A stretch of DNA of 5,971 nt from Bacteroidales bacterium (lineage in GTDB: Bacteria > Bacteroidota > Bacteroidia > Bacteroidales > UBA4181), in NCBI GenBank assembly GCA_031260845.1, contig JAISKR010000249.1, positions 1 to 5,971 on the forward strand. The letters run 5' to 3'. The notes under the pieces are model-generated. The model worked only from the letters and a program-made list of their open reading frames with translations, had not been told where the DNA came from and did no database searches. Positions 1 to 4,984 of this stretch are shown one piece after another. The position numbers and the translations under genes were made by a program. The stretch's first letter is position 1. Each line of letters begins with the position of its first letter.

Positions 1-108
1 GCTTTCATGACAGGCTTTGAGAACGTTGACCATTGCAGCAAATTTTTCAAAAAACGAACGGATATGACCATGCGGACGTATCGTGATTTTGCTCAAAAGA
101 AAAAATGA
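1..108 (+). CDS. AraC-family transcriptional regulator, C-terminal end only (partial)
   Basis: The gene enters from the left edge in frame 1, and 35 codons are visible before a TGA at 106-108. The translation contains TGFENVDHCSKFFKKRTDMT followed by MRTYRDFAQKKK. This matches the end of the AraC/XylS DNA-binding domain: the turn and recognition helix of the second helix-turn-helix (typical form GF.d.syFsk.FKk..G), then the closing 'MTP.eYR' segment, here MTMRTYRD with the usual proline replaced by methionine. Such domains bind promoter DNA. In Bacteroidota they occur in stand-alone regulators and at the ends of hybrid two-component sensors, and the fragment cannot tell which this is. It lies 256 bp upstream of hsp20 on the same strand. 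No strong terminator is visible after its stop, so read-through is possible. The family call rests on about 30 residues. Confidence 0.68.
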   Translation, partial: AFMTGFENVDHCSKFFKKRTDMTMRTYRDFAQKKK

Positions 109-173
109 TTTTCAAAAAACATGATTAATTTTGCGAACCTTATCAAAAGGTAGTGAACGCACGTGTATTTTGC

Positions 174-186
174 GGGCTGTAAGCCC
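174..186. other. Small GC-rich hairpin between the regulator gene and hsp20
   Basis: GGGCT (174-178) and AGCCC (182-186) pair perfectly around a 3-nt GTA loop in an otherwise AT-rich stretch. There is no following T-run on either strand, so it is not a convincing intrinsic terminator. It could be a weak stop for the upstream gene or part of the hsp20 control region. Its CTGTAAG segment (177-183) recurs inverted as CTTACAG at 234-240, on the far side of the main dyad. Confidence 0.35.
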
Positions 187-203
187 AACATATAAGCATT
201 AAA

Positions 204-220
204 ACTGACAATATGTCAGT
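204..220. promoter_or_regulatory. Perfect 7-bp dyad upstream of hsp20, candidate operator
   Basis: ACTGACA (204-210) and TGTCAGT (214-220) are exact reverse complements separated by ATA. The dyad is flanked by two direct copies of ATATAAGC (190-197 and 224-231). It lies 41 bp upstream of a candidate -7 element. The arrangement suits a site for a dimeric regulator, but no regulator can be named. It does not match the CIRCE element bound by HrcA (TTAGCACTC-N9-GAGTGCTAA). With a 3-nt loop it could also form an RNA hairpin if the upstream gene is read through. Confidence 0.45.
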
Positions 221-241
221 ATAATATAAGCGCCTTACAGG

Positions 242-256
242 ATTATGTGCCATAAT
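242..256. promoter_or_regulatory. Second dyad, directly upstream of the candidate hsp20 promoter
   Basis: ATTATG (242-247) and CATAAT (251-256) are exact reverse complements around TGC. The 3-nt spacing is the same as in the dyad at 204-220, but the sequence differs. The element ends four bases before TATTTTTG (261-268), so it would occupy the spacer of that promoter, a usual place for a repressor site. Short AT-rich dyads arise easily by chance, so function is inferred only from position. Confidence 0.3.
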
Positions 257-260
257 GACG

Positions 261-268
261 TATTTTTG
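261..268 (+). promoter_or_regulatory. Candidate -7 element of the hsp20 promoter
   Basis: TATTTTTG fits the Bacteroidota -7 consensus TAnnTTTG recognised by the phylum's primary sigma factor. No good -33 TTG lies at the expected distance upstream. Start of transcription would be near 275, giving a leader of about 90 nt. An alternative is TTG at 269-271 with the imperfect TATTTTG at 290-296, separated by 18 bp, which would give a shorter leader. The choice between them is open. Confidence 0.35.
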
Positions 269-308
269 TTGATTTTACAGAATGGTATCTATTTTGTAAT
301 AAATAGAG

Positions 309-321
309 TGTTCAATGAACA
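309..321. promoter_or_regulatory. Third dyad, in the hsp20 leader
   Basis: TGTTCA (309-314) and TGAACA (316-321) are exact reverse complements around a single A. The one-base spacer makes an RNA hairpin with the full stem impossible, so if functional it is more likely a DNA-binding site. It sits 44 bp before the hsp20 start codon, downstream of both candidate promoters, where a bound protein would block elongation or initiation. Chance occurrence is not excluded. Confidence 0.25.
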
Positions 322-350
322 TTAAAATAAAAATAATACTAATTAAAAAT

Positions 351-356
351 AGGAGG
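351..356 (+). promoter_or_regulatory. Strong Shine-Dalgarno sequence of hsp20
   Basis: AGGAGG lies 8 nt before the ATG at 365. It fixes the hsp20 start and stands out because the other complete genes here (proS, phoH, the TolC-like gene) have AT-rich leaders without such a motif, as is usual in Bacteroidota. Its first bases can pair with an upstream U-rich segment (289-295). Confidence 0.7.
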
Positions 357-364
357 AACAAGTT

Positions 365-784
365 ATGTTACCAGCAAGAAGAACAAATTGGTTACCGGGA
401 ATTTTCAATGATTTTTTCGGCAACGAATGGGTAGAAAGACAACAAGTATCTTCGCCCGCAGTGAATATTTTGGAAAACGACAAGGGATATCAGGTGGAAA
501 TAGCCGCCCCCGGTCTGACGAAAAAAGATTTCCGCATTGACGTGCACGATGACAATATCCTGCTCGTCACGGTAGAAAAGAAATTGCAAACGGAAGACAA
601 AGGGAACAAATATCTTCGTCGCGAATTTGCGCACAGCAGTTTTTGCCAAAGCCTGATTTTGCCCGACAATGTTGACAAAGAGGCTATCAAGGCAAAGATG
701 GAAGACGGAATTTTGGACATTGAGATTCCCAAAATCGTGAAAGAAGAAAAAGCGCAGGCAGTCAGACAAATTGAAATCAATTGA
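365..784 (+). CDS. Hsp20/alpha-crystallin small heat-shock protein
   Basis: This is a cytoplasmic ATP-independent holdase that binds unfolding proteins and hands them to DnaK/ClpB. The 139-residue length is typical. The first 30 residues are a short variable arm rich in aromatics (NWLPGIFNDFF). Residues about 31-123 form the alpha-crystallin domain, opening with PAVNILENDKGYQVEIAAPG and ending with the conserved A-x4-G-x-L signature (A110, G115, L117) before DIEIPK. The tail ends in QIEIN, carrying an I-x-I motif (I136, I138) that in this family docks into a neighbouring subunit during oligomer assembly. The motif is unusually close to the C-terminus. The start is fixed by AGGAGG at 351-356. 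The gene stands alone and converges on phoH across a shared hairpin. The upstream region contains several dyads, in keeping with stress control, though no known heat-shock operator is seen. Confidence 0.95.
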   Translation: MLPARRTNWLPGIFNDFFGNEWVERQQVSSPAVNILENDKGYQVEIAAPGLTKKDFRIDVHDDNILLVTVEKKLQTEDKGNKYLRREFAHSSFCQSLILPDNVDKEAIKAKMEDGILDIEIPKIVKEEKAQAVRQIEIN

Positions 785-804
785 TTGTCTGAAAATTAAG
801 ACCG

Positions 805-842
805 AAAAATGGCATTCGTTTTTACAGACGGATGCCATTTTT
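805..842. terminator. Bidirectional intrinsic terminator between hsp20 and phoH
   Basis: Bases 805-818 (AAAAATGGCATTCG) pair with 829-842 to give a 14-bp stem with one G-T pair and a 10-nt loop. The outer part is A tract against T tract, so either transcript ends in a GC-containing stem followed by U residues. It starts 20 nt after the hsp20 stop, and its last base overlaps the first base of the phoH stop (842-844). It can therefore serve both convergent units. Confidence 0.8.
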
Positions 843-1795
843 TATTCGTTTTTTTCTTCCTGTTTTTCAAAGGCGTCCACAATGTCTTTCACCAAAGGAT
901 GGCGGATGATGTCGCGTTGGTCAAAGCGGATGACGGATATTCCGTTAATGTCTTTGAGCAGTTGGATGGTAGAATTAAGCCCCGACAGATGTTTGCTGGG
1001 AAGGTCTATTTGCGTCATATCGCCGGTGACGATAAATTTAGCGTTCCTGCCCATGCGGGTAAGAAACATTTTCAGTTGGCTGACGGTAGCGTTTTGAGCC
1101 TCATCGAGGATTACAAAGGCATTGTCGAGGGTTCGCCCGCGCATATACGCCAAGGGTGCAATTTGCACCGCGCCGGTTTCTATCAGTTCGGCTAATTTAC
1201 GAGGCGGTATCATGTCGTTCAGCGCATCGTACAGGGGTTGCAAGTACGGGTCGAGTTTTTCCTTCATGTCGCCGGGCAAAAAGCCAAGTTTCTCGCCGGC
1301 TTCCACGGCTGGTCGCGTCAGGATGATTTTCTTCACCACCTTGTTTTTGAACGCCGCCACCGCCAATGCAATGGCAGTGTAGGTTTTGCCTGTGCCTGCC
1401 GGTCCAACGGCAAAGACCAAATCGTTTTTCCGGTATTCGTCCACCAAAACACGTTGATTGACGGTTCGTGCACGCACGCTCTTGCCGTTGTTGCCATAGA
1501 GAATCACGCTTTCATCCACTTCCGACAAGTCCAATTCAGCGCTCAGCGCATCATTCATCAAATTGCTGACGTCTGCCTCCGTCAACCGGTTATATTTCTG
1601 ATGAAACCCGATGAGGTGATGCAAAGCATCATCAAAACGTTGAATTTCTGTATCTTCACCCACCACTTTTATCTCGTCGCCCCGCGCCACAATTTTCAAT
1701 TTAGGGAAATAACTGCGCATTTTTTCATACAGCACATTATTAACGCCGTATAAATCAAGTGGATGAATACCTTCTATATCAATGAATTTTTCCAA
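842..1795 (-). CDS. phoH: PhoH family ATPase/ribonuclease-like protein
   Basis: PhoH proteins are cytoplasmic P-loop NTPases related to the N-terminal half of helicase superfamily I. Many are linked to RNA metabolism or phosphate stress, but the exact role in this phylum is unsettled. With a TTG start at 1795 the protein has 317 residues. It shows an N-terminal KH-like region (to about residue 85), Walker A GPAGTGKT (131-138), the family stretch RPAVEAGEKLGFLPG (161-175), Walker B VILDEAQN (228-235) and the TGD sensor segment (257-259). All catalytic motifs are intact. An in-frame ATG at 1867 would add 24 residues, but those codons overlap the proS 3' end by 58 bp in another frame and look unlike PhoH. 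The TTG start gives a protein beginning EKFIDIEGIHPLDLYG, which resembles family N-termini as I recall them. The gene follows proS by 14 nt on the same strand and is probably co-transcribed. Confidence 0.92.
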   Translation of the reverse strand: MEKFIDIEGIHPLDLYGVNNVLYEKMRSYFPKLKIVARGDEIKVVGEDTEIQRFDDALHHLIGFHQKYNRLTEADVSNLMNDALSAELDLSEVDESVILYGNNGKSVRARTVNQRVLVDEYRKNDLVFAVGPAGTGKTYTAIALAVAAFKNKVVKKIILTRPAVEAGEKLGFLPGDMKEKLDPYLQPLYDALNDMIPPRKLAELIETGAVQIAPLAYMRGRTLDNAFVILDEAQNATVSQLKMFLTRMGRNAKFIVTGDMTQIDLPSKHLSGLNSTIQLLKDINGISVIRFDQRDIIRHPLVKDIVDAFEKQEEKNE

Positions 1796-1809
1796 TATCT
1801 TTATCTGTA

Positions 1810-3282
1810 TTAATAGGCGCGGGCAAACAACACCCTTCGGTTCGACGGTTTTCCTGTAAGAATACATTTTCCTGCCTCTTCGGGGGCGTCAAACGGGATA
1901 CAGCGAATAGTAGCCTTCGTTTCGTCCTTAATCCTGTCTTCCGTTTCAGCCGTACCGTCCCAGTGAGCCAGAATGAAGCCGCCTTTGTCCAATATTTCCT
2001 TAAATTCAGCGTAAGAATCTGTCCGGTAGGTATTCGCTGTGCGGAAATCCGACGCTTTGCGATAGATATTTTCCTGAATCTCGTTCATCAGGCGGGTAAC
2101 AACGTCAACTGCCTCGCTCATGGGATAAACCTCTTTTGTCAGCGTGTCGCGGCGGGCTATTTCCACCGTGCCGTTTTCCACATCGCGCGGTCCGATGGCG
2201 ATACGAACAGGGATACCCTTCAATTCGTGCTCGGCGAACTTGAATCCTGGTTTCACGGTGTCGCGGTCGTCAAATTTGACCGTCAAACCTTTGGTTTCCA
2301 ATTCCTGTTTCAGCGGCAGTATTTTCACCGACAGCAGCGCTAATTGTTCCGGTTTTAGGTATATCGGTACGATGACCACGTGGATAGGCGCTAATTTGGG
2401 CGGAAGCACCAAACCGTTGTCGTCGGAATGCGCCATAATCAACGCACCCATCAAACGTGTGGAAACGCCCCATGAGGTAGCCCACACATAGTCCAGCGTT
2501 CCCTCGCGGGTAGCGAATTTCACGTCAAAAGCCTTGGCAAAGTTCTGTCCCAGAAAATGGGAAGTGCCTGCTTGAAGCGCTTTGCCGTCCTGCATCAGCG
2601 CCTCGATGCAGTAGGTATCCAAAGCGCCTGCAAAACGCTCGTTAGCGGTTTTTGCCCCTTTGATAACCGGCACTGCCATGTATTTTTCAGCAAAATCGGC
2701 ATACACATTAATCATTTTCGTCGTTTCCGCGATGGCTTCTTCCTTGGTGGCGTGCGCCGTGTGCCCTTCCTGCCAGAGAAACTCTGCTGTGCGCAAAAAC
2801 AGGCGGGTACGCATCTCCCAGCGCACCACATTCGCCCACTGGTTAATCAACAGAGGCAGGTCGCGGTACGAATGAATCCAATCCTTATAGGTGTTCCAGA
2901 TGATGGTTTCGGAAGTGGGGCGTACAATCAACTCCTCCTCCAATTTGGCGTCGTCGTCCACCACGATACCCTTGCCGTCGGGCGAATTTTTGAGCCGATA
3001 GTGCGTAACGACGGCACATTCTTTGGCAAAGCCTTCTACATGACTTGCCTCGCGGCTGAAAAACGATTTCGGGATGAAAAGCGGAAAATAGGCATTCACA
3101 TGACCTGTTTCCTTGAACATTTTATCCAACTGAGCCTGCATTTTTTCCCATATCGCATAGCCGTAGGGTTTGATGACCATACAGCCGCGCACGGCAGAAC
3201 TATCAGCCAAATCAGCCTTCACTACCAATTCATTGTACCACTGCGAATAATTTTCCGCTCTGCTTGTTATTCCTTTTGACAT
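1810..3282 (-). CDS. proS: Prolyl-tRNA synthetase, archaeal/eukaryote-type (ProS type 3)
   Basis: This class II aminoacyl-tRNA synthetase charges tRNA-Pro with proline in the cytoplasm. The 490-residue length fits the short type 3 enzymes, which lack the bacterial INS editing domain and depend on trans-editing. Visible parts are proline-pocket RPTSE (121-125), motif 2 around VRWEMRTR to [12 protein letters not shown] (153-178), motif 3 [11 protein letters not shown] (272-282, arginine 276), an anticodon-binding domain (about 300-400, with the DDRD and PGFKF segments at 338-349), and a C-terminal domain ending ARAY, the usual carboxyl-terminal tyrosine of this type. That domain keeps only Cys461 and Cys473. 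The cysteine pair that binds zinc in related enzymes is replaced by WDGTAETE. The ATG at 3282 gives the normal N-terminus ([19 protein letters not shown]). A TACCTTTG promoter element lies 25 bp upstream. phoH follows directly. Confidence 0.97.
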   Translation of the reverse strand: MSKGITSRAENYSQWYNELVVKADLADSSAVRGCMVIKPYGYAIWEKMQAQLDKMFKETGHVNAYFPLFIPKSFFSREASHVEGFAKECAVVTHYRLKNSPDGKGIVVDDDAKLEEELIVRPTSETIIWNTYKDWIHSYRDLPLLINQWANVVRWEMRTRLFLRTAEFLWQEGHTAHATKEEAIAETTKMINVYADFAEKYMAVPVIKGAKTANERFAGALDTYCIEALMQDGKALQAGTSHFLGQNFAKAFDVKFATREGTLDYVWATSWGVSTRLMGALIMAHSDDNGLVLPPKLAPIHVVIVPIYLKPEQLALLSVKILPLKQELETKGLTVKFDDRDTVKPGFKFAEHELKGIPVRIAIGPRDVENGTVEIARRDTLTKEVYPMSEAVDVVTRLMNEIQENIYRKASDFRTANTYRTDSYAEFKEILDKGGFILAHWDGTAETEDRIKDETKATIRCIPFDAPEEAGKCILTGKPSNRRVLFARAY

Positions 3283-3306
3283 ATATTTCGATGATTAAAA
3301 GAGCGG

Positions 3307-3314
3307 CAAAGGTA
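3307..3314 (-). promoter_or_regulatory. proS: Promoter -7 element for proS-phoH
   Basis: Read on the minus strand this is TACCTTTG, an exact match to the Bacteroidota TAnnTTTG -7 element. Transcription would begin near 3300, leaving a leader under 20 nt before the proS ATG at 3282. The -33 side is weak: the nearest TTG is 24 bases upstream, a little farther than usual. Confidence 0.6.
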
Positions 3315-3476
3315 GTAATTATTTTTGAAACTTTGTCCCAAAAAGGAATGACGCGAAACAGGTTCAATATGTCATCTGAAAAATTTACTTCCTGTCCATA
3401 CGTGGGTCATATAATTTCTGATTTTTTATGCGTTGACCATGAAATTTTTCAATTGACTCAGGTTCGGGTACTCGTA

Positions 3477-3511
3477 ATTAACCATTAATAATTAACCATT
3501 AACCATTATTC
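3477..3511. repeat. Heptamer tandem repeat running into the TolC-like gene's stop codon
   Basis: Five units of 7 bp stand in register: ATTAACC, ATTAATA, ATTAACC, ATTAACC and ATTATTC. The last three units overlap the 3' end of the outer-membrane factor gene (stop at 3506-3508). The remaining gap between this repeat and the proS promoter (3315-3476) holds no recognisable gene, hairpin terminator or further repeat. The repeat is low-complexity and may have arisen by slippage. No function can be assigned. Confidence 0.6.
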
Positions 3512-4831
3512 AATATTCTTTCCCATGTAAAAATCCAGAATCTTCACCCTGAACAGGTAATCATACTTTGCCTGCAACTGTTCCGAGCGGCTGCTGAACA
3601 GTTTTGCCTGCGCTTCGGTAAATTCATACACCGTTGTTTTGCCCACACCGTAACCTTCTTCAGAATAGGTGAATGCTTCCGCCGCCGCTTTGTAGGCTTC
3701 TTCGGTGGATGCATATCTGGCTTGTGCGGCTGTTGCGCTCTGATAGGCTTGTTGTATCTCTTTTTGCAGAGTCAACTTGATGTTTTCCAATTCCAAATTT
3801 CTGTTTTGCAGGTTCAAACGGGCGGCTTGCACCGAGTTGCGCGTCTGCATCCGGTTGAAAATGGGGATGTTCAGGTTCAGTCCGATGGCTTCGCGTTGGT
3901 TGTTGCGCAACTGTTCGGAAATGGCGGTGGCAGGAACATTGCTGTCGAAAATATGATTGAAGCCGTTGTTGTACGAAAGTCCAAAACTGAGGTTAGGCAG
4001 ATAGTACGATTTGGCTATTTTTATGCCGAACTCGCTGCTTTGCAGTCTGTATTCCGCTTCTTTCACGTGGGGGCGCGTGCCGACTGCCGTTTCGTAAATG
4101 TGCGCAGGCGATTGAAGCAACTCAAACCGGATATTCTCTTGCAATTCAGGCTCTACGATGTCGAAATTTTCCACATTTTCCAAATTGAGCAGTTGTGCCA
4201 GATTGAGCAGCGACAAAGCCAAGTCGTTTTGGGCATTGGTGATGCTCAATTGGTCTTTGGCAAGTTGCGCCTTGATGTCGAACAGTTGCGAGCGGGGAAC
4301 GCTGCCCGATTCCACCATTGCCTCGGTGCGCTCGGTCTGTTTGGCGGTCAGGGCGTACTGTTCATTGGTCACTTTCAATATTTCCTTTTTGAACAGGGCT
4401 TCCAAATAATAAAGGGCAATGTTTAGCGAAACGTCTTCCTTGGCTTTTTTCAGTCCTTCGGTGGCAGCCATCAGGTTCAGTTCGTTACTCTTTATCTCGT
4501 TGGTGATGCGCATTCCGGTAAAAACCGGCATAGACGACGACACCGAAAAACTCGTGCTCGACGACTTGTTTTGTTCGTAGATGCCGGTTGCCATGGATGG
4601 CGACCGCCCGAAATTGAAGTTCTGACCGGCGCCGGCGTTGAGGTTGGGCAATCGGCTGTTGCGGCTGGTGCTCAATTCTAATTCAGAGTTCTCAATGACC
4701 AACTCCTGCTGCTTGATGCTGATATTATTACTGACGGCATAGTCGATACACTCGCTCAGTGTCCAGTTTTTCTGAGCGTTGGCACTGAACACAATTGCCG
4801 ACAAAAGAATAAACGAAAGAAAAGATTTCAT
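3506..4831 (-). CDS. TolC-like outer-membrane efflux protein
   Basis: This is an outer-membrane factor of the TolC/OEP family, predicted to form the trimeric channel of a tripartite exporter. The 441-residue length is typical. Residues 1-19 are a signal peptide (MKSFLSFILLSAIVFSANA, cleavage before Q20). Two homologous halves follow. The first half has RLPNLNAGAGQ (60-70) and MPVFTG (101-106), and the second repeats them as YLPNLSFGLSY (277-287) and IPIFNR (322-327). Each is followed by long heptad-rich helices (about 108-215 and 329-432) that would form the periplasmic alpha-barrel. The C-terminal GVGKTTVYEFTEAQ segment (395-408) is typical of the family. The gene lies 152 bp downstream of the adaptor on the same strand and is probably in its operon. 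The leader is AT-rich with no Shine-Dalgarno motif. Substrate is unknown. Confidence 0.94.
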   Translation of the reverse strand: MKSFLSFILLSAIVFSANAQKNWTLSECIDYAVSNNISIKQQELVIENSELELSTSRNSRLPNLNAGAGQNFNFGRSPSMATGIYEQNKSSSTSFSVSSSMPVFTGMRITNEIKSNELNLMAATEGLKKAKEDVSLNIALYYLEALFKKEILKVTNEQYALTAKQTERTEAMVESGSVPRSQLFDIKAQLAKDQLSITNAQNDLALSLLNLAQLLNLENVENFDIVEPELQENIRFELLQSPAHIYETAVGTRPHVKEAEYRLQSSEFGIKIAKSYYLPNLSFGLSYNNGFNHIFDSNVPATAISEQLRNNQREAIGLNLNIPIFNRMQTRNSVQAARLNLQNRNLELENIKLTLQKEIQQAYQSATAAQARYASTEEAYKAAAEAFTYSEEGYGVGKTTVYEFTEAQAKLFSSRSEQLQAKYDYLFRVKILDFYMGKNIE

Positions 4832-4852
4832 TATTTGATAATTTTAAATTTT

Positions 4853-4898
4853 TATTGAAGTTTAAATTTTACCGGAAAAACGTATTGAAATTTTACCG
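4853..4898. repeat. Imperfect direct repeat upstream of the TolC-like gene
   Basis: Two copies of TATTGAA followed by AATTTTACCG occur, at 4853-4874 and 4883-4898. The first carries a 6-nt insertion between the halves. The shared core AAATTTTACCG is exact at 4864-4874 and 4888-4898, 24 bp apart. On the transcribed (minus) strand the copies lie just before the outer-membrane factor start at 4831, so they could be paired binding sites or leftover duplication. No matching regulator is known to me. Confidence 0.45.
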
Positions 4899-4899
4899 C

Positions 4900-4941
4900 T
4901 TTGCCTCCCATCTTGGCGAAGATGAAACGCCGTAAGGCAAA
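4900..4941. other. Nested stem-loop in the adaptor/TolC-like intergenic region
   Basis: TTTGCCT (4900-4906) pairs with AGGCAAA (4935-4941). Inside it CATCTT (4909-4914) pairs with AAGATG (4919-4924) around a GGCG loop. GGCG (4915-4918) can instead pair with CGCC (4928-4931). Neither strand has a T-run after the outer stem, so this is not a standard terminator. Within a shared transcript it could act as an RNA processing site, a 3' stabiliser or a partial attenuator. Confidence 0.4.
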
Positions 4942-4942
4942 C

Positions 4943-4984
4943 AATTGTATCACCATGTATAACAACTGTATAACCATATATAAC
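4943..4984. repeat. Tandem 21-bp repeat at the 3' end of the adaptor gene
   Basis: Two directly adjacent 21-bp units (4943-4963 and 4964-4984) agree at 18 of 21 positions. Both contain TGTAT at their front and end in TATAAC. Each unit itself looks like two related halves. The second unit ends on the last base of the adaptor's TAG stop (minus strand, 4986-4984). Its origin is probably slippage or duplication, and no function is evident. Confidence 0.55.

Noticed and set aside
44..120. Exact 12-bp direct repeat TTTTCAAAAAAC at 44-55 and 109-120
   Set aside because: The first copy is explained by Phe-Phe-Lys-Lys codons, and the sequence is too simple to be strong evidence of a functional repeat.
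392..838. 148-codon minus-strand open frame opposite hsp20
   Set aside because: It lies antisense to a clear alpha-crystallin gene, crosses the terminator hairpin, and is a low-complexity phenylalanine- and valine-rich translation with no recognisable domain.
809..1195. Plus-strand open frame of 128 codons, with another at 771-1097
   Set aside because: Both are shadows of the phoH coding strand. They run through the terminator and show no family features.
2557..3279. 240-codon plus-strand open frame inside proS
   Set aside because: It is entirely antisense to conserved ProRS motifs. Its length reflects the codon composition of proS.
3264..3488. 74-codon plus-strand open frame in the proS/TolC-like gap
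   Set aside because: It overlaps the proS start and promoter antisense and ends in the heptamer repeat. There is no ribosome site and no recognisable domain.
3722..4426. 234-codon plus-strand open frame inside the TolC-like gene
   Set aside because: It is antisense to a well-supported outer-membrane factor gene and its translation has no coherent domain.
4900..4941. Intergenic stem-loop as an intrinsic terminator of the adaptor gene
   Set aside because: No U-run follows the stem on the minus-strand transcript, so only a looser structured-element call is made.
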